A DNA stretch of 64,000 nucleotides, from the NCBI RefSeq assembly GCF_900094585.1, contig NZ_FMAG01000004.1:868001-932000 (forward strand). Direction: 5' to 3'. Numbering within the stretch: position 1 is the stretch's first letter; each line of letters opens with the position of its first letter. Below the pieces are notes generated by a model. That model was not told the DNA's origin. It ran no database searches and was given only the letters and a program-made list of their open reading frames with translations. Origin of the DNA: Martinezella multihospitum. Lineage in GTDB: Bacteria > Pseudomonadota > Alphaproteobacteria > Rhizobiales > Rhizobiaceae. Position numbers and translations under genes: made by a program. Positions 52,472 through 61,351 of the stretch are shown one piece after another.

Positions 52472-53484
52472 TGCCGTTCGCCTTCAACTGTATATGGCTC
52501 GATGCGAGATTTGTCGGCCGGACGGCGGACACAGCGGAAGCCGACATGGGTGGTGGCGCTGTCGATCATTTCCGGATGCCGGGCTGCCGGCCGATAACGG
52601 CGGCAATAGTTCGGCGCACAAAGATGCGATCCACCCTTCAACACCTTGCGCGGGATGCGGATTGCCGGTTGACGCAGATCGTAGCTCTGTTCGGCCGTAG
52701 CAATTCTCGGGTTGATCGGAATGCAGCAAGGCTTGGCTGCATCGTCCGGATGCCGGTCCGTCCAGTAATCGTCGGTCCATTCCCAGACATTGCCGATCAT
52801 ATCGGAGAGGCCATAGCCGTTTGCAGGAAAGATTGCGACCGGCGTGGTGCCGAACTGAGCCTTGCCTGCGGGATTGGCCATCGGAAAATTGCCGTCCCAG
52901 ATATTCGCCATCCTGCGGCCGTCGGGTTCGAACTCCTCGCCCCAGGCAAATGTCGCCCCTTCCATGCCGCCGCGGGCGGCGAACTCCCATTCCGCCTCAC
53001 TCGGCAGAGCCTTTCCGGCCCAGCGCGCATAGGCCGTAGCATCGGCATGGCAGACCTGCACCACCGGATGATCCATCATTGCCTCCGTCAGAGACGAGAC
53101 GCCATCGGGCCGATGCCAGCATGCACCCGCCACATAGTGCCACCAATCACCCCAGAAGCGCATATCGCCTGAGTTCCGCGGCGCTCGAAAGACCAATGAT
53201 CCCGGCTGCAGGATGACCGGATCGGCCCCGGGATAAAGCGATGGGTCCGGCGCCCGCTCCGCAATCGTCACATAACCGGTGTCGGCGACGAAGCGCGAAA
53301 AATCCCGGTTCGTGACCAGCGTGGCATCCATGAAGAAGCCGTCAATCTTGACCCTATGAACGGGGCCTTCCTCGGGATAGAAATTCTCCGATCCCATCAG
53401 GAAACTGCCACCTTCGATCCATATCATCCCATCCTTTACAGGCGGGGTTGATCTGGTTGCGGTTGTTTCCTGAAAACCTGTCAT
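52468..53484 (-). CDS. formylglycine-generating enzyme (sulfatase-modifying factor)
   Basis: A 338-residue FGE-sulfatase domain protein that oxidises a cysteine of sulfatases to formylglycine. WIEGGSFLMGSENFYPEEGP opens the domain, ALPSEAEWEFAARGG and GNVWEWTDDYW are standard, and GGSHLCAPNYCRRYRPAAR carries the two copper-binding cysteines (CAPNYC). ATG 53484 overlaps the sulfatase stop. Its client is the adjacent sulfatase, and probably also the one at 56119, both of which have CxPSR sites. Confidence 0.92.
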   Translation of the reverse strand: MTGFQETTATRSTPPVKDGMIWIEGGSFLMGSENFYPEEGPVHRVKIDGFFMDATLVTNRDFSRFVADTGYVTIAERAPDPSLYPGADPVILQPGSLVFRAPRNSGDMRFWGDWWHYVAGACWHRPDGVSSLTEAMMDHPVVQVCHADATAYARWAGKALPSEAEWEFAARGGMEGATFAWGEEFEPDGRRMANIWDGNFPMANPAGKAQFGTTPVAIFPANGYGLSDMIGNVWEWTDDYWTDRHPDDAAKPCCIPINPRIATAEQSYDLRQPAIRIPRKVLKGGSHLCAPNYCRRYRPAARHPEMIDSATTHVGFRCVRRPADKSRIEPYTVEGERQ

Positions 53485-54917
53485 CGCGCACCCGCCATGA
53501 CATCGCGCGTGCGGTAGTTCGACTCGATCAGCCAATCCCGCATGACATCGAGAAGTTCGCGCTTCCGCTCTTCGTATGCGGGGTCATTCCAGAGATTGCG
53601 CACCTCGCCCGGGTCGTTCTTGAGGTCGAACAACTGCCCATCGCTCGACCCTTTGAAATGGACCAGCTTCCAGCCGTCGCTGCGCACGCCGGTCATGAAC
53701 TCTACACCGCCGCTCATCGCGACGTCGCCGATCTGTTCGCAGAATACATGGGTACGGGGCGTCCATTCACCGGTTTCGAGCGCCGATTTCAGGCTGCGCG
53801 CCTCGAAGCTTTTCGGCGGGGTGATGCCGGCATATTCCAATATGGTCGGACCGAGATCGAAAAGCTGGCAGAGGCCGTTCAACTCCCGGCCTCCCTCGAA
53901 CCGATTGGCGGTCGACCAGATGATGGTGGGGACGCGCGTGACGACGTCATACATCGACCACTTCTGGATCAGGCCGTGATCACCGAGGCATTCGCCATGG
54001 TCGGAGGTGAAGATGACGATCGCATCCTCCAGATAACCGCGCGCCTTCAAGGCTTCGAGCAACTCGCCGATCTTCTCGTCGATCAGTGTGACATTGCCGA
54101 GATAGTGAGCCCAGAGGCGCTGCATCTGCTCGGGTGATGGATGGAGGCTCCAGACGACGGAGTCATGATCGACCTCAACGTCGTGCTGCCGCTTCTCCTT
54201 CAATTCCTGATGCAGGGAATCGAGCTCCTGCCGCGACGGCTTCGGCAACGGCAGATCGTTACGCTTGAGGTAAGGCTCCGAATAGCGTGCCGGCGGATCG
54301 AAGGGCGGATGCGGGCCGGGGAAGCCGACCTGCAGGAAAAGCGGCTCGGTCTGCGGATATGTATCGACCCACCACTTTGCCATATTGCCGACGAAGGCGT
54401 CGGAATGCAGCTCTTCCGGCAATTCCCAATCGAAGGCGCCGAGACGCTCGCGATAATCCTCCCGCTGGCGATAGGTCTCGCGCTGCTGTTTGACGAGGCC
54501 ATTTGCGGCAAGCGCCTTGTCCCATTCGTCGAAATACCAGCGCCCCTCCATGTAGCGATCCTTGTTTTCCACGACATAGCGTTCGTGGAATCCGGAGTCC
54601 GAATTGTATGGAATGGTGTGCATCTTGCCGACGTTGACGCAGCGATAGCCGGCATCCCTCAACTGCTCGACCCATGTCCTCTGCCAGCGCTGGCCATTGG
54701 CGAGCACGCCGGTCGTATGTGGGTAGTAACCGGTGAAGAGGCTGGCCCGCGAGGGAACGCAACTGGGAGCGTTGATATGACAATCCGTCAGCGTCACGCC
54801 TTTTTCCACGAGCGCATCGAGATTGGGCGTAACGGCATAGGGAAATCCAAGCGCGGCGATGGAGTCATACCGCTGCTGGTCGGTCATGATCAGGATGATA
54901 TTGGGGCGGTCAGCCAC
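53481..54917 (-). CDS. type I sulfatase (formylglycine-dependent), first copy
   Basis: A 478-residue sulfatase of the alkaline phosphatase fold. PNIILIMTDQQRYDS binds the metal, SCVPSRASLFTG carries the cysteine to be modified, and FTSDHGECLGDHG gives the second metal site. No signal peptide is visible, so it acts in the cytoplasm after import. GTG start with GGGAAGGA about 11 bases upstream. It heads the leftward operon and is divergent from a LacI regulator. Choline-sulfatase-like or sulfated-sugar hydrolysis are both possible. Confidence 0.9.
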   Translation of the reverse strand: MADRPNIILIMTDQQRYDSIAALGFPYAVTPNLDALVEKGVTLTDCHINAPSCVPSRASLFTGYYPHTTGVLANGQRWQRTWVEQLRDAGYRCVNVGKMHTIPYNSDSGFHERYVVENKDRYMEGRWYFDEWDKALAANGLVKQQRETYRQREDYRERLGAFDWELPEELHSDAFVGNMAKWWVDTYPQTEPLFLQVGFPGPHPPFDPPARYSEPYLKRNDLPLPKPSRQELDSLHQELKEKRQHDVEVDHDSVVWSLHPSPEQMQRLWAHYLGNVTLIDEKIGELLEALKARGYLEDAIVIFTSDHGECLGDHGLIQKWSMYDVVTRVPTIIWSTANRFEGGRELNGLCQLFDLGPTILEYAGITPPKSFEARSLKSALETGEWTPRTHVFCEQIGDVAMSGGVEFMTGVRSDGWKLVHFKGSSDGQLFDLKNDPGEVRNLWNDPAYEERKRELLDVMRDWLIESNYRTRDVMAGAR

Positions 54918-54995
54918 GCTCTACGTCCTTCCCTGCTGCGGGAACGCAAATTTCGATCGAAAGTTTCGCTGGAAAAATTTTCGCGCTCTTGTCTC

Positions 54996-55045
54996 CTCAC
55001 TTGAGAAATGACATAAAGTTAACGATAACGCAACGCTCACTTGAG
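54996..55045. promoter_or_regulatory. paired LacI operator candidates between sulfatase units
   Basis: CTCACTTGAG occurs at 54996-55005 and 55036-55045, exactly 40 bases apart; each copy is palindromic (CTCA-N2-TGAG). Between them lies GTTAACGATAACG with repeated AACG. The sites lie in the 147-base gap between the divergent sulfatase and LacI genes, so a single regulator could control both directions. Confidence 0.5.
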
Positions 55046-55064
55046 CAAATTTTTGCGAGGGAGA

Positions 55065-56117
55065 ATGGTGTCGGACGTGGAGGAGCGAGAAAAGGGCGGT
55101 GCGCCAACACTGGCCTCGATCGCTGTTAGGGTCGGCGTTTCGGTCAATACGGTCTCGCGGGCGCTTCGCGCCCCCAATACGGTGAGGCCGGAATTGCGGC
55201 GGCAGATTGCCAAGGCCATGGACGAGCTGAACTATGTGCCGAACCGGCTGGCCGGCGGCTTGTCCGGGACGAGATCCGACATCGTCGGCGTCGTGGTGAC
55301 ATCCCTCTATTATTCTGAATTTGCCTCCATCATCGATGCCCTGCAATCGGCGCTCCTCAAGGACAATCTTCAGGTCATGCTCGCCAACACGCGCTACGAT
55401 CCGGATCAGGAAGTAACGCTCGTACGTTCGATCCTCAGCTGGCGTCCGGCGGCGGTTGCCATTATCGGCGTCGACCACCCGACCAAAGTCACCGAGCTGC
55501 TGACGTCGTCAGGGGTTCCGGTCATCGAGATGTGGGATGTCGGCGGCGACATCATCGATTCCGCCGTCGGCATGGATCATGAGGGCGCCGGCAAGGCGCA
55601 GGCCGATCACATGATTGCGTGCGGCTACCGGCATCTCGCCTTTCTCGGCAGCATGCGCGAAAACGACATGCGCGCCAAGAAGCGTGCCCGCGGGGCGGCC
55701 AGCGCCATCGCCGCGGCAGGATTGCCTGATCTCGTCTACGCTGTTCGACAGGAAGGCGGCCGGCCGGCGCTTGGCGAAGAGCTCACCCATGAACTGCTCG
55801 ACAGCAATCCGCAAATTGACGGGATCATTTGCAATAGCGACGTTGTGGCCTTCGGCGTCCTGAAGGCGCTGCATGAACGCGGCAGGAAGCTGCCCGGCGA
55901 TGTCGGCGTCATCGGTTTCGGTGACAGCGAAGCGGCGAACTATGTCACCCCGTCACTCACCACGGTCAAGCCCGATCGCCATCGGATCGGCGAGTTTACG
56001 GCCGAGCTGATCGTTGCGCGGATCAACGGTGAGGAACCGAGAACGAACGTGGTCGATTGGGAGCTGCTCGCACGCAACAGTACTCGCCCGCCCCTTAAAT
56101 CCCTGAATGGAGATTGA
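55065..56117 (+). CDS. LacI-family regulator of the sulfatase genes
   Basis: A 350-residue LacI/GalR protein. The helix-turn-helix is LASIAVRVGVSVNTVSRALR, the hinge NRLAGGLSGTRSDIVG, and the effector domain includes GVVVTSLYYSEFASIIDAL, CNSDVVAFGVLKAL and GVIGFGDSEAANYVTPSLTT. ATG 55065 lies directly behind AGGGAG; GTG 55068 is the close alternative. Its gene overlaps or abuts the second sulfatase and diverges from the first, so its inducer is probably the sulfated substrate or a carbohydrate freed from it. Confidence 0.87.
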   Translation: MVSDVEEREKGGAPTLASIAVRVGVSVNTVSRALRAPNTVRPELRRQIAKAMDELNYVPNRLAGGLSGTRSDIVGVVVTSLYYSEFASIIDALQSALLKDNLQVMLANTRYDPDQEVTLVRSILSWRPAAVAIIGVDHPTKVTELLTSSGVPVIEMWDVGGDIIDSAVGMDHEGAGKAQADHMIACGYRHLAFLGSMRENDMRAKKRARGAASAIAAAGLPDLVYAVRQEGGRPALGEELTHELLDSNPQIDGIICNSDVVAFGVLKALHERGRKLPGDVGVIGFGDSEAANYVTPSLTTVKPDRHRIGEFTAELIVARINGEEPRTNVVDWELLARNSTRPPLKSLNGD

Positions 56118-56118
56118 C

Positions 56119-57558
56119 GTGACAGAGGCAAAGAAGAGGCCCAACATCGTCTTCGTTATTACCGACCAGCAGCGCTTCGATACGATCGCAGCAGCCGGTT
56201 TCGATTACATGATCACGCCGAATCTCGACCGCCTGGTCCGGGAGGGCACGTGTTTCAGCCACATGTACGTGACGTCTCCCTCCTGCGCGCCCTCGCGGGC
56301 AAGCTTGTTCACGGGACTCTATCCGCACACCAACGGCGTCTTTCGCAACGACGAGCGCTGGACCCATAGCTGGGTTCGCCGCCTTGCCGATGCGGGCTAT
56401 CGCTGCGTCAATGTCGGCAAGATGCACACCTCGCCCTTCGAAGACTCCTTCGGTTTTCACGAAAGGCACGTCGTCGAAAACAAGGATAGGGCGACCGAGC
56501 GTCTTCCCTTCTATCTCGACAACTGGGACAAGGCTTTCTGGAGCCGGGACATCGAAAAGCCGAGCCGCGTTACTTACCGACGGCTCGAAGATTATCGCGA
56601 ACGGCTCGGCGCCTTCGTCTGGGATCTGCCGGAGGATCTGCATTCGGACAATTTCGTTCCTGAATTCGCCGCCATGTGGCTCGATCGCTACCAGGGCCGC
56701 GAACCCTTCTTCCTGCAGATCGGCATCCCCGGCCCGCACCCGCCCTATGATCCGACGCAGGACTATATCGACAAATATAGGGATCACGATCTGCCTGAAG
56801 CGATCCGTGATCAGGTGGCGATGGACCGGCAGCCATCGGCACTCAAGAAGCTCAGAGAACAACATATCAGCGTCGATCACGATGCGGTCGTGCATCTTGA
56901 AAATCCGACGCCGGAACAATTGCGCCGCCAGCGCGAACATTATTTCGCCAACGTCTCGATGATCGATACGCAGATCGGCAAGCTCATGGAAGCGCTCGAG
57001 CGCCGCGGCGTTCTCGACGACACCATCATCATCTTCACGTCGGATCATGGCGATTGCCTGAACGATCATGGACACAGCCAGAAATGGACGATGTACGAGC
57101 CGAGCGTGCGCGTGCCGGCTATCGTCTGGTCGCCGGGCCGTGTCGAGCGCGGCAAGATCGTCGGCGACCTCGTCTCGCTCTTCGATTTCGGGCCGACCAT
57201 CCTGGAAATGGCGGGGCTTGAGGTGCCAAAATGGATGGAGGCACGCTCCTTGGCCCCCTACCTTACCGGTGCCAGGATTACGCCGCGCGAATTCGTCTTC
57301 TCCGAACATGCTGGCGACCGCATCCTGAGCGGCACGGAATTCATGACGATGATCCGCGACAGGCAGTTCAAGCTGGTCCACTTCGTCGAGAGCGACGAAG
57401 GCCAGCTTTTCGATCTGTCTACCGACCCAAATGAGATCAACGATCTGTGGGGTGATCCCGCTTACCAGGATGTCAAACGTCGCTTGATTGATGAAATCCT
57501 GAAATGGCGCATCCGCAGCGACTTGAAGACACAAGGCTGGACAGAGGCAATCGTATGA
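56119..57558 (+). CDS. type I sulfatase (formylglycine-dependent), second copy
   Basis: A 479-residue sulfatase related to the one at 53481: RPNIVFVITDQQRFDTIAAAG, SPSCAPSRASLFTGLYPHTNG with the modifiable cysteine, GIPGPHPPYDP and FTSDHGDCLNDHGHSQKW. GTG 56119 follows GGAG by about 6 bases and comes just after the regulator stop; ATG 56107, overlapping the regulator gene, is an alternative. No signal peptide. Two related but distinct sulfatases under one regulator suggest a substrate with more than one sulfate or two related substrates. Confidence 0.88.
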   Translation: MTEAKKRPNIVFVITDQQRFDTIAAAGFDYMITPNLDRLVREGTCFSHMYVTSPSCAPSRASLFTGLYPHTNGVFRNDERWTHSWVRRLADAGYRCVNVGKMHTSPFEDSFGFHERHVVENKDRATERLPFYLDNWDKAFWSRDIEKPSRVTYRRLEDYRERLGAFVWDLPEDLHSDNFVPEFAAMWLDRYQGREPFFLQIGIPGPHPPYDPTQDYIDKYRDHDLPEAIRDQVAMDRQPSALKKLREQHISVDHDAVVHLENPTPEQLRRQREHYFANVSMIDTQIGKLMEALERRGVLDDTIIIFTSDHGDCLNDHGHSQKWTMYEPSVRVPAIVWSPGRVERGKIVGDLVSLFDFGPTILEMAGLEVPKWMEARSLAPYLTGARITPREFVFSEHAGDRILSGTEFMTMIRDRQFKLVHFVESDEGQLFDLSTDPNEINDLWGDPAYQDVKRRLIDEILKWRIRSDLKTQGWTEAIV

Positions 57559-57633
57559 GTGGGAAGGCTCAGCCTTGATCAATCTGATGCCTGCCTATCA
57601 GATACCCGAACAGGAGTGCGGCATCTTGCCGGG

Positions 57634-58431
57634 TTATTTGATCGAAGCTTCGAAGTGGTCGATGACCTCCTTCATCGTGCCGTAGGGCTCGCCGGCATGA
57701 TAGGCAATCGTCATAAGTAAGCAGGATGGCCCGTGAGCAGCAATGATTTCTCCGTGCAGAATAAGCGTATCGCTCTTGCTTTCGAATTCAAGTCGCCGTC
57801 CGAGATAACCGCCGAGTGCGCCATCACCCGATGCACCGGTAGCAAGCTCGATGTTATCCTTCCTGAACTGCCCCAAAAATCCCTCTGCCGTTTCCTTCAG
57901 CAATTCATCCAGCGGCTGATTGGCCGCGCGCGTTGAGGGATGCGCGCAGACAAGCGACACGAAGCTTGCCGCTGCATCCGTTTGTCTGTTGGCCACCTGC
58001 ATGAAGCCGGACAGTTTGTCGTTGAATTGTACGGGCTCGACCTGCCAGCCACTCGGCCAAGTCACCTGCACCGGCATCGGCTCAAGCTTCCATTGCGCGA
58101 TCGCCTTGGCCTGGATTTCTTGCTTTTCCTGCTGTTCGGCAAAATCGCCAACACGCGTCAGCACGAGCAGCGTCAAGGCGATCGCGCCGCCTCGCATCGC
58201 CCCGCGTGCGGACGAAACAGCATTTGATGATTTGCTCGTCCAGTAACCGGCAATCAGCGTGCCGATCAGCGTCGCGAAAATGGGCGGCCCAAGCACATGG
58301 CCCCAATTTCCGGCACTAAACTCGTCTTGCACCTGTCGTGATGACACCCAGGTCAGCAGCAGATACAGGAACGCGATCGCCACAGCCCCGAAGAGCGCCT
58401 TCAGATAGGGATGCCGAGTCGGACTGGCCAT
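57634..58431 (-). CDS. hypothetical membrane-anchored protein
   Basis: A 265-residue protein of no family I recognise. The N-terminal third has three likely membrane spans (AVAIAFLYLLLTWV, VLGPPIFATLIGTLIAGYW and GGAIALTLLVLTRVG). A charged linker follows (FAEQQEKQEIQAKAIAQWK), then a soluble domain of about 150 residues with WPSGWQVEPVQFNDKLSGFM and VSLVCAHPSTRAANQ. The soluble part may face the periplasm. It stands alone between the sulfatase and tagatose units and is probably an independent gene. Confidence 0.7.
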   Translation of the reverse strand: MASPTRHPYLKALFGAVAIAFLYLLLTWVSSRQVQDEFSAGNWGHVLGPPIFATLIGTLIAGYWTSKSSNAVSSARGAMRGGAIALTLLVLTRVGDFAEQQEKQEIQAKAIAQWKLEPMPVQVTWPSGWQVEPVQFNDKLSGFMQVANRQTDAAASFVSLVCAHPSTRAANQPLDELLKETAEGFLGQFRKDNIELATGASGDGALGGYLGRRLEFESKSDTLILHGEIIAAHGPSCLLMTIAYHAGEPYGTMKEVIDHFEASIK

Positions 58432-58810
58432 TCATACTTCCTCTCCCGCATGCAACTAGAACCGGCATGAAGGTCAATTGCAACAGTGCGGCGGTTTCTG
58501 CAGACGGACGCATCATACTATTCACCGCTTCGGCAAAACGCCGCACGCGCGGACTGCGCAACATAGATAACCGCAAGTTGCGTATCTTCAAGGGAGCTGA
58601 CGCTCGTCTGGCGCTGGCCTCCCTTGAGCGCTGGGATGCGCACTGTCCAAATGCTCATCCAACGTCAGCATCTGAGATGCTCCAAGACAAAGTCGGACCA
58701 AAATCAGAGGGCTTGATTGAATCGCGAGGGCCTCGATATTACGAGGCCCTTCAAGCTTTGGATAGCAATGATGAACGGCATATGCGGCAGGGGACCCGTT
58801 TCCGGATCAT
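58432..58810. other. 379-bp gap with terminator-like hairpin only
   Basis: No supported gene. It should hold the promoter of the leftward membrane protein (near 58440-58520) and the end of the leftward epimerase-kinase transcript, marked by the hairpin at 58727-58750. Open frames on the plus strand here are shadows of flanking genes. Confidence 0.4.
58727..58750 (-). terminator. hairpin downstream of the epimerase-kinase operon
   Basis: AGGGCCTCG and CGAGGCCCT form a perfect 9-base GC-rich stem with a 6-base loop, 61 bases past the stop of the GatZ-family gene. No clear T-run follows in either direction, so termination efficiency is uncertain. Confidence 0.5.
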
Positions 58811-60079
58811 TCAACCGGCTTGCCTGCACGCTCGGCCGTATGTTGCGAGGACATCGCCGACAAACGTCTTGACGATCCTGCCTACACTGTCCTTCGCGTC
58901 GATCCGGTCTGCCATCCGCCCGAGGAACTGGCTTGCCAGCGTCGGCGGGATTTCGCGGCCATGAAGTGTATCGATGAGCTTTTGAACGGCGCCGACAGCT
59001 TCAGGATAACCCCAGTAATAACGGATTCTGTCACTGTAGCTGTAGCGAAGTTGAAGCCGGATAGCCTCGTCGCTGCCATGGTAATGTCCCGCCCAGTCGC
59101 CTGTATGTTTCAGCATGAGGCGCTCCATGGTGACGGCAAGGTTGCGGTTATAGTCCGGGTCAAGTTCCGTTGCGATCAAGTCGAGCGCGAAGAGGCCTTC
59201 TCGCAGTGCAAACGTCAATCCAGGCCCAACCTTCAGAATTGGAAATCCATCGCGTACCAGTGCGGTCAGCGCCCCTTCCGACTGGTAGTCGGTCGAATGC
59301 GCTTCGAAAACCAGGCCGACTTCACGATCGAGCACGCCGGTCAGTTTCTTTGCGAGCTCGGGTCTGTAGCCAACCACGTTTTCATTGCCGAATTCCACGC
59401 CCGGCTGGACGACGAAGGCAATGCATCTGTCGAATGCCTCCGACAGCCCTTCCCTTGCGAAAATCTCGCGATGAGTCTCGATGGTGGCCCTGGCGGCTTC
59501 GGCCCCGGTCGGCTCGACGACATCGAGCGCATGGTCCGCGCCTCCCGGGACCGGGACTTCCGTCCCCAGCACGTAGAGCGGCTTGGTGCCCACTTCCCGC
59601 GCAGCCTGCTCGGCGACTTTGGCAAGCCTTGCCGCCCTTTGAGCCACGATCGCATCGTCGAGGGCGGATGGGTCATCGGCGCATGCCATGGATGCGTCGA
59701 GGTGGATTTTGGTGAAGCCCGCTTTCACATATTCAGCAACCATGACCTCGGCCTTGGCCATTGCCGCGGAGGCGGTCTCCCGCCGCCAGGGATTTGGTCC
59801 GAGATGGTCACCGCCGAGGATGACATCGGACGTCGCTACCCCGCTGGCCTCGGCGAGCGCAAGAACATCTCCGGCAAAATCTGCCGGCGTTTTTCCGGTG
59901 TAGCCGCCGAACTGATTAACCTGGTTGCAGGTAGCCTCTATCAGGACGGGGCCGCCCTCCCGCCGAGCCAGCGACATCGTCGCTTCAAGCACGAGCGGGT
60001 GCGCCGAGCACACCGACGTAATTCCAACCGGCTTGCCCGCGCGGCGGGCGCCCGCAAGGCTTTTAAGGAAGAGGTTCAT
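58811..60079 (-). CDS. GatZ/KbaZ-family enzyme, probable D-tagatose 6-phosphate 4-epimerase
   Basis: A 422-residue protein of the tagatose-bisphosphate aldolase subunit family: GITSVCSAHPLVLEATM, VLIEATCNQVNQFGGYTG, GGDHLGPNPWR, KIHLDASMACADD and LKVGPGLTFALREGLFAL. In enterobacteria GatZ assists a catalytic GatY subunit, but no GatY is seen here. An Agrobacterium member was shown to be a D-tagatose 6-phosphate 4-epimerase giving fructose 6-phosphate. A sugar kinase and a polyol importer next door match that pathway. It overlaps the kinase gene by 4 bases. Confidence 0.8.
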   Translation of the reverse strand: MNLFLKSLAGARRAGKPVGITSVCSAHPLVLEATMSLARREGGPVLIEATCNQVNQFGGYTGKTPADFAGDVLALAEASGVATSDVILGGDHLGPNPWRRETASAAMAKAEVMVAEYVKAGFTKIHLDASMACADDPSALDDAIVAQRAARLAKVAEQAAREVGTKPLYVLGTEVPVPGGADHALDVVEPTGAEAARATIETHREIFAREGLSEAFDRCIAFVVQPGVEFGNENVVGYRPELAKKLTGVLDREVGLVFEAHSTDYQSEGALTALVRDGFPILKVGPGLTFALREGLFALDLIATELDPDYNRNLAVTMERLMLKHTGDWAGHYHGSDEAIRLQLRYSYSDRIRYYWGYPEAVGAVQKLIDTLHGREIPPTLASQFLGRMADRIDAKDSVGRIVKTFVGDVLATYGRACRQAG

Positions 60080-61065
60080 GCTGCTCTCCGCGGATTGGTG
60101 GACAGGAAAAAATCAAGTTGCGCGATGTCGGGCAGACCGGTCATAGGCCCCATCTGGGTCACGTTATAGGCCCCTGCTGCTGCGGCCCGCTCCAAGGAGA
60201 CCTCCGGGCCAAGGCCCTGCCGGCGCGACGTCAAATAAGTCGCGCCAAAGGCATCTCCTGCACCGGTGGGATCGACTTCGTTCACTTCGAATCCATGGAA
60301 ATCATATCTCAAACCGGATTCTCCGAAGAAGGTCGCTCCCCTCTTGCCGCGCTTCAACACAATTTCGCCGACACCACGGGCTCGCAGCGCCTTGACCGCC
60401 GGGGCCTCCCCGTCCGTTCCCGCGGCCACAAAAAGCTCTTCGCCGGACGGCAGCAGAAGATCCGCATTCCGGATCATGGTTTCGAACTGGCTCCGGAAAT
60501 TTCCCGACCCGAGGAGCTCCTTGCGGACGTTCGGGTCGAATGAAACCGACCCGCCGCGCGAACGAACCGAACTGATGGCGGCATCAATGACCTTATCTGC
60601 TCCTGGAATTGCAAATGCGGATCCCATCACATGTACATGTCCGGCCTTCGCAATCAAGGTTTCCGCCGGCGGGCTGAGGGTTATCGAGCCCGCCGCCGAA
60701 TGCATGATGTTGAATATGAAGTCTCTCGATCCGTCGTCACGATAGCGGACGAACGCACTTCCGGTCGGCCGATCAGGCGAGATGGATATGGCCGACGTGT
60801 CCACGCCGTCCTGCCTGAGGCGTTCTATGTTCACAGTGCCAAAGTCGTCGGCCCCTACCGTTGCGATGATGCCAGCCGCGCCGCCGAGGCGAGCGACCTG
60901 ATCGATGAATATTGCCGGTGCGCCACTCGGAAACGGGCCGATGAGCGCCTGAGGTTCCTTGAATCCGGACCCAGCGGTGCTTGCCATGATCTCGACGAGT
61001 ATCTCGCCGACCGTGATCGTCGGCCCGAGGCTTTCCGGGGCTATGTGCCTATTGTGAACAGTCAT
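60076..61065 (-). CDS. PfkB-family kinase, probable tagatose kinase
   Basis: A 329-residue PfkB kinase: TVGEILVEIMA, FPSGAPAIFIDQVARLGG, SFDPNVRKELL and the catalytic DPTGAGDAFGATYL. The start is uncertain; ATG 61065 lies 9 bases after GGGAGG, while ATG 61074 directly abuts it. It would phosphorylate a ketose such as tagatose for the epimerase encoded downstream. It is divergent from the polyol-binding-protein gene at 61352. Confidence 0.83.
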   Translation of the reverse strand: MTVHNRHIAPESLGPTITVGEILVEIMASTAGSGFKEPQALIGPFPSGAPAIFIDQVARLGGAAGIIATVGADDFGTVNIERLRQDGVDTSAISISPDRPTGSAFVRYRDDGSRDFIFNIMHSAAGSITLSPPAETLIAKAGHVHVMGSAFAIPGADKVIDAAISSVRSRGGSVSFDPNVRKELLGSGNFRSQFETMIRNADLLLPSGEELFVAAGTDGEAPAVKALRARGVGEIVLKRGKRGATFFGESGLRYDFHGFEVNEVDPTGAGDAFGATYLTSRRQGLGPEVSLERAAAAGAYNVTQMGPMTGLPDIAQLDFFLSTNPRRAA

Positions 61066-61270
61066 TGTGCTCATCCTCCCTGCTGTATTGAGCAGGTACG
61101 GCTTCCAAAGGCTCGCGTCAATCATAACTTTACGCATGAAAATTTTTATGAGAGTGCATATTTTGATCGAAAACAGGCATGCCGATACAGAATTAGAAAT
61201 AATAGGCTTTATTTTCAATAATATAGTGAAATATCGTCAGATCACTTCAGCCTCTGTCAATAATTTTCGA

Positions 61271-61328
61271 TTGACTCCGAATGCATACTGGAGAATTTAA
61301 TATTTACGCACGTAATGTTGTGCGCTAA
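61271..61328 (+). promoter_or_regulatory. promoter and inverted repeat before the polyol importer
   Basis: TTGACT (61271-61276) and TTTAAT (61296-61301) make a plausible sigma70 pair with a 19-base spacer. Just downstream lies an inverted repeat TTTACGCAC (61303-61311) and GTGCGCTAA (61320-61328), sharing CGCAC/GTGCG arms, a likely regulator site. The surrounding 61080-61350 gap is A+T rich and divergent. Confidence 0.45.
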
Positions 61329-61351
61329 CGCTCGTAAGGAGGAGCGAGACG

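Noticed and set aside
56095..57582. 495-residue open frame antisense to the second sulfatase
   Set aside because: The sense strand has clear sulfatase motifs; the antisense frame is uninterrupted only because of third-position GC bias.
58820..60169. 449-residue open frame antisense to the GatZ-family gene
   Set aside because: Same reason: the sense gene is strongly supported, and the antisense translation has no domain.
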